Source: Lysobacter sp. S4-A87 (GTDB lineage: Bacteria; Pseudomonadota; Gammaproteobacteria; Xanthomonadales; Xanthomonadaceae). From it: a stretch of 64,000 nt of DNA. Shown here piece by piece: positions 9,340 to 20,094 of the stretch. Location: positions 1,550,001-1,614,000 of the forward strand of contig NZ_CP093341.1 in assembly GCF_022637455.1 (NCBI RefSeq), in the 5' to 3' direction. A program made the position numbers and the translations under genes. The notes under the pieces were generated by a model. It made no database searches. It was not told the DNA's origin and saw nothing but the letters and a program-made list of their open reading frames with translations. Position 1 is the stretch's first letter. Every line of letters starts with the position of its first letter.

Positions 9340-10592
9340 CCCGCGTCGGCTGGAAGCGCATCTTCGCCTGGCTGTTGCTGATCGTCGTGGCCGTGCTGCT
9401 GATCGGCTGGATCTCACGCTGGTGGTCGAACCGCGGACCGGTCCAGAAGGTCCAGGCGACGCCCGCGCAGATCGAGCGCGGCCGCTACCTGGCCGATGCG
9501 GCCGACTGCGCCGGCTGCCATACCGCGCACGGTGGCGCACCACTGGCCGGCGGCGTTCCGCTGCATTCGCCATTCGGCACGATCCACGGCACCAACATCA
9601 CCCCCGACGGCGAGCACGGCATCGGCCGCTACACCGCCGACGATTTCTTCCACGCGCTGACCCACGGCGAAGCGCGCGACGGCCATCAGCTGTACCCGGC
9701 CATGCCGTACGTGTCGTACCGCACGATCAGCCGCGCCGACAGCGATGCGATCTACGCATTCGTGATGAACCAGCCTGCGGCGAACGTGCCCAACCGCAAG
9801 AACGGCGTGCGCTTCCCGGCCAACATCCGCACCGCGCTGCATGGCTGGAACCTGTTGTTCGCGCACCCGCAGGTGCGCTCCGCTTCGCAGGGCAGCAGTG
9901 CCGAATGGAAGCGCGGACACTACCTGGTGGAAACCCTGGGCCACTGCGGCGAATGCCACAGTCCCCGCGGCTTGCTCGGCCAGATCGACCGCGACCGGCC
10001 GATGGCCGGCAGCACCAAGCTCGGTCGCTTCGCCGCGCCCGACATCACTCCGCAAGGGCTGGCCGCTCGCGGCTGGGACGCGGCCTCGCTGCAGCAGTAC
10101 CTGGCCACCGGGGTCAGCGCGCAGGCCGTGGCATCGGACGAAATGCTGCGCGTGGTCGACCTGTCGACCAGCCGCCTGCGTCGCGAGGATGTGCACGCAA
10201 TCGCGGTGTATCTGCTCGGCGACGCGCCGCTGCCGCCGAAGACCGTGGCGAGGGCCGCGACGACTGCTGGACCCGGGCAGCGGCATTACCTGGACCTTTG
10301 CTCGGGTTGCCACGGACGTGATGGCGAAGGCGTACCCAACGTCGCGGTGAGCCTGCGGCGCAACACCGCCGTGCACGACAGCAACCCGCACAACCTGATC
10401 GTGGCGATTCTCGACGGCTTGCCCGTGCACGACTTCCCCGGGATTGCGCGGATGCAGGACATGCCAGGCTTTGCCGACGACCTCGACGATGCGCAGGTGG
10501 CCGCACTTGCTACCTGGTTGCGCCAGCGCCACGGCGCCCAGGCGACTGCGGTCGACGCGTCGGCGGTAGCCGAACTGCGGAAGCAGCGCTGA
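9336..10592 (+). CDS. Membrane-anchored tri-heme cytochrome c
   Basis: This 418-residue protein has an uncleaved N-terminal membrane anchor (residues about 9-27). Three class I cytochrome c domains follow. The haem motifs are CAGCH (58-62), CGECH (204-208) and CSGCH (322-326). The architecture matches the cytochrome subunit of periplasmic alcohol/aldehyde dehydrogenases such as AdhB. Being last in the Mo-hydroxylase operon, it probably accepts electrons from the 2Fe-2S subunit and delivers them to the respiratory chain. Its start overlaps the preceding stop (ATGA). Confidence 0.93.
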   Translation: MTRVGWKRIFAWLLLIVVAVLLIGWISRWWSNRGPVQKVQATPAQIERGRYLADAADCAGCHTAHGGAPLAGGVPLHSPFGTIHGTNITPDGEHGIGRYTADDFFHALTHGEARDGHQLYPAMPYVSYRTISRADSDAIYAFVMNQPAANVPNRKNGVRFPANIRTALHGWNLLFAHPQVRSASQGSSAEWKRGHYLVETLGHCGECHSPRGLLGQIDRDRPMAGSTKLGRFAAPDITPQGLAARGWDAASLQQYLATGVSAQAVASDEMLRVVDLSTSRLRREDVHAIAVYLLGDAPLPPKTVARAATTAGPGQRHYLDLCSGCHGRDGEGVPNVAVSLRRNTAVHDSNPHNLIVAILDGLPVHDFPGIARMQDMPGFADDLDDAQVAALATWLRQRHGAQATAVDASAVAELRKQR

Positions 10593-10716
10593 CCCAATGC
10601 CCGGATTCCCGGCCCTCCCTTCGCGTTGCGAACGGGAGCAGCGAAGCTGTGGCCTCACGCTGGCGTCTGTCCTGAGCCATGTCCGTCGCCCGGGCATGTT
10701 GTCTACAAGCCAATTG

Positions 10717-10745
10717 TTAAGACGGCGACTTTCCTACGCTATAAC
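10717..10745 (+). promoter_or_regulatory. Candidate sigma-70 promoter upstream of the chitinase gene
   Basis: TTAAGA, a 17-base spacer, then TATAAC. This is the best match in the 494-base gap between the cytochrome and chitinase genes. It would give a leader of roughly 335 bases containing the palindrome at 10831-10846 and a GC-rich hairpin (10944-10963, stem GGCGCCGA/TCGGCGCC). I see no gene in this gap. Confidence 0.4.
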
Positions 10746-10830
10746 GCGTGACAATCCCAGCCGTTCGTCGCCTTCCTGCCCAATGCGCGGCAGAAAATGT
10801 GCGCTACGACACATATCTCGCTGACCTGAG

Positions 10831-10846
10831 CTGACAACGTTGTCAG
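10831..10846. promoter_or_regulatory. Perfect 16-bp palindrome, probable LacI-family operator
   Basis: CTGACAACGTTGTCAG is perfectly self-complementary, with a central CG. This is the usual form of LacI-family operators. It resembles sites described for NagR-type LacI regulators of chitin/N-acetylglucosamine genes; that match is from memory and is inference. It sits about 240 bases upstream of a chitinase, which fits substrate-induced expression. Confidence 0.55.
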
Positions 10847-11086
10847 AAGACGCGGCCAGGACGGCCGTCGACCTTCCCGGAGGCGAGGCGTGCTGGACCA
10901 ACCACGTTTGGACCCGTCAGGCCCGGATCGGCACCACTCCGTCGGCGCCGACCGATCGGCGCCGCCATCTCCCCTCCCGCGCACGCAGGCACCGCCGCGT
11001 CGCCGCATGCATTTCCGCAAGGAAATAGGAGCCTGCCCGGAAGGGCCGGCATGTGTGGTGGTCAATCTCGTATGGGAGGGATGCTC

Positions 11087-13168
<2,082 letters not shown>

Positions 13169-13204
13169 CCCCCTCTCCAGAACCCTCCTCGGGTTTTGAC
13201 CCTC

Positions 13205-13235
13205 AGCGCCGATCCCCGATCGGCGCTCTTTTTTT
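13205..13235 (+). terminator. Rho-independent terminator of the chitinase gene
   Basis: A 9-bp stem AGCGCCGAT/ATCGGCGCT with a 5-base loop is followed by a run of seven T. It lies about 36 bases after the chitinase stop. Confidence 0.9.
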
Positions 13236-13272
13236 GGGCCGCGCCCGGGGCGGCTATATAATTCGCCACCCC

Positions 13273-13683
13273 ATGCGCCACTCCCCCTTCCACCGTCGAA
13301 TGAGCCTGCTGGCGCTGGCCACCATGCTGCTGCTCCTGCTTATGCCGACGGTCGGTCGATTGCTGGCCGGCGTGTCCGGCGCACGCGACGGCGGCGTGTG
13401 GACGCAGATGTGCACCATGGCCGGCCTCAAGCTGGTCAAGGTGTCCGCGGGCGCTGCCAACCCGCTGGATCCGGTCACGCCCAACCCCGGCGGCGACCTG
13501 CCGATGCAGGACTGCGCCTACTGCCCCGTGCTCAACACGCTGGTCGCACTGGTGCTGTGCGTGGTGTTCGCGCTGGCCGCGGCGCAACGGCAACGCCAGG
13601 CGCCACCGCGACGCACCGCGTTGCCAGGAGCACGCTGGCATCCCTGCGGCCTGGGCTCGCGCGGCCCGCCGCTGGCCCTCTGA
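13273..13683 (+). CDS. DUF2946 family protein
   Basis: This 136-residue protein has an N-terminal hydrophobic segment (SLLALATMLLLLLMPTVG), the cysteine-bearing VWTQMCTMAGLKLV, then DCAYCPVL. A second hydrophobic segment (LNTLVALVLCVVFALA) follows. The CAYCP pattern and this layout match DUF2946, small inner-membrane/periplasmic proteins often found next to TonB receptors and metal (often copper) genes. Here the next gene, 84 bases downstream, is a TonB receptor, so they probably work together. The function is not established. The start codon is the first ATG of the reading frame before the hydrophobic helix. Confidence 0.75.
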   Translation: MRHSPFHRRMSLLALATMLLLLLMPTVGRLLAGVSGARDGGVWTQMCTMAGLKLVKVSAGAANPLDPVTPNPGGDLPMQDCAYCPVLNTLVALVLCVVFALAAAQRQRQAPPRRTALPGARWHPCGLGSRGPPLAL

Positions 13684-13767
13684 ACCACAAGGCCTGGCCG
13701 CTACCGGCGGCTATCTGATACCCGCATGCAGCGATGACGCCGCGTGCACTTGTGCTTTGGAGTTTCC

Positions 13768-15951
13768 ATGCCATCCCCATTCCCGTCGTCGTCGCGCCTG
13801 TGCGCGGCGATCCCGGCCGCGCTCGCCTGCGCGCTTCCCTTTGTCGCCCGGGCCGATGATGCCGCCAACGCCGACGCGACCACCCTCGACCGGATCGAAG
13901 TCGCTGCCTCCAACCACCCGCTCGACGCTTCCGCCGCCGCCGGCACGCGCCTGAAGCTGAGCCTGCAGCAAACCCCCGCCTCCATCACCGTGGTCGACCG
14001 CAAGACCATGGACGATCGCGGCGTCCGCAACACCCAGGAAGCGCTGTTCGGCATCCCGGGGCTGGCAGTGGCCTCGCCACCCGGCAATGGCAATGCCGTG
14101 ACCTGGCGCGGCTTCTCCGGCGCGCAGATCGCGCAGCTGTTCAACGGCATCGGCGTGCAGTACGACGCGATCGCCGCGCGGCCGGTCGATGGCTGGATCT
14201 ACGAGCGGGTGGAGGCGATTGGCGGTCCCTCGAGCTTCCTGCACGGCGCCGGCGCGGTCGGCGGCTCGATCAACTACGTCAGCCGCCTCGCCCGGCTCGA
14301 TCGCGACAGCACGCAGCTGCTCGCTACGGCGGGTTCGTTCGGCAGCGGCATGCTCGCCGGCGGAACCAACCAGCGCATCGGTGGCGAAGATGCGCACAAC
14401 GCCATCCGCGCCGACGCGGCGTGGTCGCATACCGACGGCTGGGCCGACCGCAACCAGCGCGAAGCCACGACGCTGGCGCTGTCGTGGCTGGATCAGCTGA
14501 CCGGCAACCTCAGCCATACCCTCGCCCTGGAATACCAGGACGAGGACAGCGAGCGTCCGTACTGGGGCACGCCGACCTACCGCGACGACGGAACCCTGCG
14601 GATGGTCGACGGCACCCGCACCAGCAACTACAACGTCGCCGACGGCCACTACGGCCAGCAGGTGCTGTGGGCGCGCTCGCTGCTGGAATGGCAGGTGTCG
14701 GACCAGACCGGGGTCCGCAACACGCTCTACCACTACGACGCACTGCGCGACTACCGCAACGTCGAGTCCTACCGGCTGACGCCCGACCGGCACGGCGTGA
14801 TCCGCTCCGGCGCGCTGCTGCAACGCCACGACCAGCAACTGTTCGGCGATCGCGTCGAGTGGTCGCATGAAGGCACGCTGGCGACACTGCCTACGCAATG
14901 GAGTGCTGGCCTGGACGTGAGCTACAACCGGCAGACGCGTTTCCCGCTGTCGCTGCCCGGCGTGGTCGACACGGTACCGCTCGCTGCGGTGACGCCCGGC
15001 AGCTTCTTCGACGTGCCCGGCGCCGGGCAGGTCTATCGCCCTGACCGCACCAACCGGCTCCACACGCAGGCACTGTTCGTCGAGAACCTGACGCATCTCA
15101 ATCCGCGACTGTCGCTGCTGACCGGGCTGCGCCATGACCGGATCGACCTGGACGTGGTGAATCACCGCGCAGCCAGCGCGACCAACCCGGCGCGCTTCCA
15201 GCACGACTACGCACCGACCACCGGACGCATCGCGCTCGACTACGCGTGGACGCCGGCCCTGAGCACCTACATCCAGGTCGCCACGTCGGCCGATCCACCC
15301 GCGGGCATCCTCACCACCGCCAACTTCGCCACGCTGCGCGACTTCGACCTCAGCACCGGCCGGCAGGAGGAGATCGGCGCCAAGTTCCAGTCCGGTGATG
15401 GCTGCCGTTTCGCCACGCTGGCCGCGTACCACATCGTCCGCGAAAACCTGGCGGTCACCGATCCGGCCAATCCGGGTCAGACGCTTCCGGTCGGCCAGCA
15501 GTCCTCGCGCGGCGTCGAGCTGGCCTTTGGCATCAAGCCGCTGCAGGGGCTGTCGATCGACGGCAACCTGGCCTGGGTCGATGCCACGCTCGACGACTTC
15601 TACGAAAGCGTCGGTGGCGTGCCGGTTTCGCGCGCGGGCAATCGCCCGACCAACACGCCTTCGCGCGTGGCAAACCTGTGGCTGGATTACCTGATCGCAC
15701 CGCAGTGGAGCGCGGGCCTGGACCTTCGCGCGCTGTCGTCGCGTTATGCCGATACCGCCAATACGACCCGGGCCGCGGGGTATGGCGTGCTGGGTGCGCA
15801 CCTGCGCTGGCAGGTCGATCCGGCCACCAGCGTGACCGTGCGTGGCCGCAATCTCGCGGACCGCGACGTCATCACCTACGCGCTCAGTACCGACATGGTC
15901 TATCTCGGCGAGCCGCGTTCGTGGGAGCTGGAGCTGCGCAGGGAATTCTGA
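13768..15951 (+). CDS. TonB-dependent receptor, siderophore-type
   Basis: This is a 727-residue outer-membrane receptor. I chose ATG 13768 because TTGGAG lies just upstream and a signal peptide ending FVARADD follows; an upstream GTG at 13744 is possible. The plug domain has LDRIEVAAS (TonB-box region), SLQQTPASITVVDRKTMDD and ERVEAIGGPSSFLHGAGAVGG, the last typical of FhuE/FoxA-type ferric-siderophore receptors. The barrel ends in LELRREF with C-terminal Phe, the normal outer-membrane assembly signal. The ligand is unknown: a siderophore by family, but the DUF2946 neighbour leaves copper as an alternative. Confidence 0.9.
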   Translation: MPSPFPSSSRLCAAIPAALACALPFVARADDAANADATTLDRIEVAASNHPLDASAAAGTRLKLSLQQTPASITVVDRKTMDDRGVRNTQEALFGIPGLAVASPPGNGNAVTWRGFSGAQIAQLFNGIGVQYDAIAARPVDGWIYERVEAIGGPSSFLHGAGAVGGSINYVSRLARLDRDSTQLLATAGSFGSGMLAGGTNQRIGGEDAHNAIRADAAWSHTDGWADRNQREATTLALSWLDQLTGNLSHTLALEYQDEDSERPYWGTPTYRDDGTLRMVDGTRTSNYNVADGHYGQQVLWARSLLEWQVSDQTGVRNTLYHYDALRDYRNVESYRLTPDRHGVIRSGALLQRHDQQLFGDRVEWSHEGTLATLPTQWSAGLDVSYNRQTRFPLSLPGVVDTVPLAAVTPGSFFDVPGAGQVYRPDRTNRLHTQALFVENLTHLNPRLSLLTGLRHDRIDLDVVNHRAASATNPARFQHDYAPTTGRIALDYAWTPALSTYIQVATSADPPAGILTTANFATLRDFDLSTGRQEEIGAKFQSGDGCRFATLAAYHIVRENLAVTDPANPGQTLPVGQQSSRGVELAFGIKPLQGLSIDGNLAWVDATLDDFYESVGGVPVSRAGNRPTNTPSRVANLWLDYLIAPQWSAGLDLRALSSRYADTANTTRAAGYGVLGAHLRWQVDPATSVTVRGRNLADRDVITYALSTDMVYLGEPRSWELELRREF

Positions 15952-15957
15952 GTGGCG

Positions 15958-15987
15958 ATGCCCGGGGCACTATCCTGCCCCGGGCAT
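15958..15987. terminator. Bidirectional hairpin between convergent genes
   Basis: A perfect 12-bp stem ATGCCCGGGGCA/TGCCCCGGGCAT with a 6-base loop lies between the stops of the TonB receptor and the peroxiredoxin. It has no clear T tract, so efficiency is uncertain. Confidence 0.55.
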
Positions 15988-15999
15988 GCGATGCGGCGG

Positions 16000-16545
16000 T
16001 TACTTCTTGAGCGCCTTCACGGCGTCGAGGGTTTCCTTGACGTGCTGGTTCGGATTGAGCTCCGAATAGGCATGCACGATGGTGCCCTGCTGCGAGATCA
16101 CGTACGACGTACGGTCCGACCATTCCGGCTTCTGCGCGAGGATCGCGTCGTACTGCTTGGCGATCTTGGCGCCGTTGTCGGCAGCAACGGGGAACTTGCC
16201 GCCGCAGTGTTCGGTTTCCTTGGAGAACGCCGCCAGTTCGCTGGTGTTGCCGGCGGTGACGCCGATCAGGGTCGCGCCCTGATTCTTGAACTGATCGGCT
16301 GCCTCGGAGAACAAATGCGCCTCGAGGTTGCAGCCTGGCGTGTGCGCGGCCGGGAAGAAGTACACGACCACCGGGCCCTTCTTCAGGGCGTCGGCGAGCT
16401 TGAAGGTGAAGGGCTCACCGGCGAGGTAGGCCGGGGCGCTGAAATCGGGAGCCTTGGCGCCTTCCTTGAGGGCGGCGTAGGACGGTGCGGCAACAGCGAC
16501 GGCGGCGATGAAGCCGGCGACGGACAGCTTGAGCAGGGAGTTCAT
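16000..16545 (-). CDS. Exported peroxiredoxin (AhpC/TSA, Bcp-like)
   Basis: This 181-residue protein has a cleavable signal peptide (SVAGFIAAVAVAAPSYA), so it is predicted to be periplasmic. The peroxidatic motif is FPAAHTPGC with Cys at about 72. A second cysteine at about 114 (TEHCGGKF) is a possible resolving residue. The AhpC/TSA fold reduces peroxides at the expense of a thiol donor; the donor here is unknown. Most Bcp proteins are cytosolic, so export is the notable point. An in-frame extension to 16725 exists but would bury the signal peptide. Confidence 0.9.
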   Translation of the reverse strand: MNSLLKLSVAGFIAAVAVAAPSYAALKEGAKAPDFSAPAYLAGEPFTFKLADALKKGPVVVYFFPAAHTPGCNLEAHLFSEAADQFKNQGATLIGVTAGNTSELAAFSKETEHCGGKFPVAADNGAKIAKQYDAILAQKPEWSDRTSYVISQQGTIVHAYSELNPNQHVKETLDAVKALKK

Positions 16546-16615
16546 GGCGGACGTCCGGGTGGCGGGTGCGGCATACGATAAGGCCCCAAAGGTTAAAAAG
16601 CCCACCACGTAACCC

Positions 16616-16629
16616 GTAGCCCGGGCTAC
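16616..16629. repeat. Short REP-like palindrome
   Basis: GTAGCCCGGGCTAC is a perfect 14-bp palindrome made of the outer arms of the dispersed repeat seen at 25668-25744 and 40496-40572. It looks like a collapsed copy with the middle lost. It lies at the end of the methionine operon. Confidence 0.6.
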
Positions 16630-17726
16630 GTGTGATTGCACAACCGCAGCGCGTCGTCGAGCAGCCCTGCTGCGGTGACCTCGGCGCCTGCTCCCGGCCC
16701 CTGGATCACCAGCGGCTGGTCGCAATAGCGGTCCGACCAGATCGCCACGCGATTGTCGGTGCCGGCACCGCCGGCAAGCGGATGGTCGGCCGGCAGCGAC
16801 TCCAGGCCGACCCGCGCGACGCCATCCTGCAGCCGGGCGATGAAGCGCAACTTCTCGTGCCGCTTGTAGGCGCTGGCGTAACGGTCGCGCAGTGGCACGT
16901 CGAGCGCCGGCAAGGCGGCATCGAGCGCATCGCGCGACAGCACCGCCAGTTCCGGCGGCACCAGCGAGGTGACCTCGACATCACCGGCATCGAGTTCGAC
17001 ACCGGCGCTGCGGGCGAGGATCAGCAGCTTGCGCCGCACGTCTTCGCCGGAGAGGTCGTCGCGTGGGTCAGGTTCGGTGTAGCCGGCATCGCGCGCCTGC
17101 CGTACCAGCGCGGAAAACGGCCGCATGCCGTCGTAGTGGTTGAACAGCCAGGCCAGCGATCCGGACAGCACGCCGGCAATGGAGTGGATGCGATCGCCGC
17201 CCGCCTGCAACTCGCGCAGCGTCCGCAACAGCGGAAGCCCCGCGCCGACCGTGGCGCTGTCGCCGTAACCGGCATCGCCGATCGCCGCGGCGGCGCGGAT
17301 CGATCGCCAGCGCGAGAGCGAGGTGCCCTGCCCGATCTTGCAGGCGGTGGCGACGTGGATTCCCTGCTGCAGCCAGTGGGCGTGGCGCTCGGCGACGACC
17401 TCGCTGGCCGTTGCATCGATGACGATGCGGGCGCCATCGCCTTTCAGCGCGGCGTCGATCGTCTCAAGCGAGCTGCGTTGCGGCGCCAGCGCCAGCCGCT
17501 GCGCCGCCTCGGCGGGCGCCAGGCCGGACCGGTCGCTGGCCGCCTTGCGCGAGTTGGCGACGTGCACCAGCTGCAGCCGCTGGCCAAGGCTGTTTCCCTG
17601 CCACGACGCCAGCCGTGCCAGCACTGCGCTGCCGACCGTGCCGGTGCCGAGCAAGGCCACGCGCGCCGGCGCATGGCGCGGTTGCGCGGCGACGGCGCGG
17701 GCGACGTCGAGCGCGGCGGCACTCAT
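16626..17726 (-). CDS. hom: Homoserine dehydrogenase (monofunctional)
   Basis: This enzyme reduces aspartate semialdehyde to homoserine with NAD(P)H, feeding methionine and threonine synthesis. It has 366 residues. The N-terminal Rossmann motif is VALLGTGTVGSAVLARL. VIDATASE follows, then the catalytic-domain segments GVLSGSLAWLFN and AGYTEPDPRDDLSGEDVRRKLLILAR. There is no aspartokinase domain and no ACT domain, so classical threonine feedback is not expected. Its start overlaps the metB stop by ATGA. It is the last gene of the metX-metB-hom operon and is under the SAM-I riboswitch. Confidence 0.95.
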   Translation of the reverse strand: MSAAALDVARAVAAQPRHAPARVALLGTGTVGSAVLARLASWQGNSLGQRLQLVHVANSRKAASDRSGLAPAEAAQRLALAPQRSSLETIDAALKGDGARIVIDATASEVVAERHAHWLQQGIHVATACKIGQGTSLSRWRSIRAAAAIGDAGYGDSATVGAGLPLLRTLRELQAGGDRIHSIAGVLSGSLAWLFNHYDGMRPFSALVRQARDAGYTEPDPRDDLSGEDVRRKLLILARSAGVELDAGDVEVTSLVPPELAVLSRDALDAALPALDVPLRDRYASAYKRHEKLRFIARLQDGVARVGLESLPADHPLAGGAGTDNRVAIWSDRYCDQPLVIQGPGAGAEVTAAGLLDDALRLCNHT

Positions 17727-18913
17727 CGTTTGGCGCGCTCAGCCGTGGCAACGGCAGTCCCGGCACGGGCGAGCGCGGCCTCGATGTCGGCGACCAGGTC
17801 GTCGGCGTGCTCGATGCCGATCGACAGGCGCAGCAGGCCATCGCCGATGCCGGCGGCAGCGCGCGCCTCGGCCGACATCGCCGCATGCGTCATCGTCGCC
17901 GGGTGCGCGATCAGGCTTTCAACGCCGCCGAGCGACTCGGCGAGAGTGAAGCACTCCAGTCCGTCGACGAACGCACGCACGGCCGCCTCGCCGCCTTCCA
18001 GCTCCACGCTCAGCATCGCGCCGAAGCCAAGCTGCTGCCGCGCCGCCAGGGCGTGGCCGGGATGCGACTCCAGCCCCGGGTAATGCACGGTGCGCACCGC
18101 CGGATGGCCGTCGAGCAGCGCAACCACGGCTTCGGTGTTCTCCTGGTGCACGCGCAGGCGTGCATCGAGCGTGCGCAGGCCGCGCAGGGTCAGGAAGCTG
18201 TCAAACGGCGAGCCGGTCAGGCCAAGCGCGTTCGCCCACCAGACCAGCTGCTGGTGCTGCTGGGCATCGCGCGCGACGACCGCGCCACCAACCACGTCGC
18301 TGTGACCATTGATGTACTTGGTGGTCGAATGCAGGACGAAGTCGGCACCGAACGTCAGCGGCTGCTGCAGCGCCGGCGACAGGAAGGTGTTGTCGACCAC
18401 GGTCAGCGCGCCCTTGGCCTGCGCGGCTTCGATCACGAAGCGCAGGTCGGTGATGCGCAGCAACGGGTTCGAGGGCGTTTCGATCCAGACCACGGTCGGG
18501 TCGGTGGCCAGCGCATCGGTCAGCGAGCGCGGATCGGTGAGGTCGGCGGTGATGAGCTCGAAGGCGCCCTTCGCTGCCAGCGCGTTGAACAGGCGCCAGC
18601 TGCCACCGTAACCATCGTGCGGCACCACCAGGCGGTCGCCGGGCTTGAGCAGCGCGTGCAGCAACAGCGTGATCGCGCCCATGCCGGTGGCGGTGACGAC
18701 ACCGCCGGCGCCGCCTTCCAGTTCGCTCAGCGCGTCGGCGAGCAGGTCGCGGGTCGGGTTGCCGCTGCGGGTGTAGTCGTACTGCCGCTTCTCGTTGAAG
18801 CCGGCAAAGCTGAAGTTCGACGACAGCACGATCGGGGGCGTGACCGCGCCGAATGCGGTATCGCGGTCGATGCCGGCGCGGACGGCGGCGGTACAGCGGT
18901 TGCGCGTGCTCAT
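17723..18913 (-). CDS. metB: Cystathionine gamma-synthase / O-acylhomoserine sulfhydrylase family PLP enzyme
   Basis: This 396-residue Cys/Met-metabolism PLP enzyme has YDYTRSGNPTRDLL at the N-terminus and the PLP lysine in HSTTKYINGHSDVVGG (Lys at about 199). The family covers cystathionine gamma-synthase, O-succinylhomoserine sulfhydrylase and gamma-lyase. The metX partner directly upstream (ATGA overlap) supports a biosynthetic role on an O-acylhomoserine. Whether cysteine or sulfide is the nucleophile cannot be settled from sequence alone. Confidence 0.93.
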   Translation of the reverse strand: MSTRNRCTAAVRAGIDRDTAFGAVTPPIVLSSNFSFAGFNEKRQYDYTRSGNPTRDLLADALSELEGGAGGVVTATGMGAITLLLHALLKPGDRLVVPHDGYGGSWRLFNALAAKGAFELITADLTDPRSLTDALATDPTVVWIETPSNPLLRITDLRFVIEAAQAKGALTVVDNTFLSPALQQPLTFGADFVLHSTTKYINGHSDVVGGAVVARDAQQHQQLVWWANALGLTGSPFDSFLTLRGLRTLDARLRVHQENTEAVVALLDGHPAVRTVHYPGLESHPGHALAARQQLGFGAMLSVELEGGEAAVRAFVDGLECFTLAESLGGVESLIAHPATMTHAAMSAEARAAAGIGDGLLRLSIGIEHADDLVADIEAALARAGTAVATAERAKR

Positions 18914-20013
18914 GCCAGCACCTCCGTGCGTGCATCGGCGACACAGTCTTCAAGCGCCTCGCGCAGGACCGCGGCGACCTCGGCTTCCTCCTTGAGGAAG
19001 GCATCGTGGCCATAGAGCGATCGCAGCACGCGCAGGCGGGTTTCGCCGCGCAGGCGCTCGACCAGGTCGTAGGCATCCGGCAGCGGCACCAGGCGATCCT
19101 CGGCAACCGCGACCACCGTCACCGGCAAGCGGATCGCGCCCGGGTCGACGGCCTGCAGGTCGATGGATTCCGACAGGCGCAGGTAGGCCGTCGGCGAGGT
19201 GCGCTCGACGTAGGTCGCGCCGCAATGGTCGAGGTAGTCCTCGGCCCCGACACGGACCCGGCCGTCGCTGACCTGGGCGGCTTCGAATCGCGCAGCGAAC
19301 TCCTCGGGGGTGCGGTAGCTGAGGATAGCCAGCTGGCGTGCCAGCGCGAGGCCATGGGTTTCGTCGCACTGCAGCGCGCCGAGCGCGACCGCGCGGCGCT
19401 GCAATGCACGCCAGGCGCTGGCATAGGGATGGGCGCGGTGGACACCGCTGATGGCGACGAGCTGCTGCAGGCGCTCGCCATGGCGGACGGCGAACTGCAG
19501 GCCGACCATCGCGCCGTACGAACAGCCGACGAATGCCTGCAGGCGGTCGATGGCAAGCACGTCCAGCAACGCGGCGATCGCGTCGGCCTGGTCGGCCGGG
19601 TCGATCGGCGCATCGAGGCTGCCATCGGCGCCGAGCCAGTCGAAGGCCACCACGCAAAGCTGGCGCGGATCGATCGTGCGACCTTCGCCGACCTGGGCCT
19701 GCCACCAGCCGTTCTCGCCGAAGGCATGGCTGGCAGCGACATGGCGATGCGCGGAGATGCCGCCGGCAACGAACACCGCCGGCAGCGCGCGATCACCGAG
19801 GATCTCGTAACGCAGCGTCACGCGCTGGCGTCCGGCATGCAGCAGCGGCAGCTCGATCGTGCAATCGCCGCGCTCTGCGGCAACGGCGGGAGCACCCGCG
19901 CCTTTCACCCATGCGGTGGCGTGGGCGATCGCATCCAGCGTGGCTGCTGCGTCATGGGCGCTGTGGCCACTGTGGTCATGGGCGGCGGCGGCGGGGGTGT
20001 TGGCAAGACTCAT
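18910..20013 (-). CDS. metX: MetX-type homoserine O-acyltransferase
   Basis: This alpha/beta-hydrolase-fold acyltransferase activates homoserine for methionine synthesis. It has 367 residues from ATG 20013; an in-frame ATG at 20022 is an alternative. The nucleophile elbow is GCSYGAMVGL with Ser at about 165. The triad is completed by Asp in VAEDRLVPL and His in LYGHDAFLKE. The oxyanion region reads FVAGGISAHRHV rather than the common HALTGDSH form. This suggests a divergent subgroup, and whether the donor is acetyl- or succinyl-CoA is open. The N-terminus is histidine-rich (AHDHSGHSAHD). It is the first gene behind the SAM-I riboswitch. Confidence 0.88.
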   Translation of the reverse strand: MSLANTPAAAAHDHSGHSAHDAAATLDAIAHATAWVKGAGAPAVAAERGDCTIELPLLHAGRQRVTLRYEILGDRALPAVFVAGGISAHRHVAASHAFGENGWWQAQVGEGRTIDPRQLCVVAFDWLGADGSLDAPIDPADQADAIAALLDVLAIDRLQAFVGCSYGAMVGLQFAVRHGERLQQLVAISGVHRAHPYASAWRALQRRAVALGALQCDETHGLALARQLAILSYRTPEEFAARFEAAQVSDGRVRVGAEDYLDHCGATYVERTSPTAYLRLSESIDLQAVDPGAIRLPVTVVAVAEDRLVPLPDAYDLVERLRGETRLRVLRSLYGHDAFLKEEAEVAAVLREALEDCVADARTEVLA

Positions 20014-20094
20014 GGCGTGCATCCGAAGTGACGGGGCCATCGAGCCTGCGAGTCGCGGTGCACCCGGCCAGCGATCGGCGGGGCGCACTCACAA

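Noticed and set aside
13711-15801. 696-codon minus-strand frame over the siderophore receptor
   Set aside because: It is a shadow frame; the plus-strand receptor has a complete signal, plug and C-terminal Phe.
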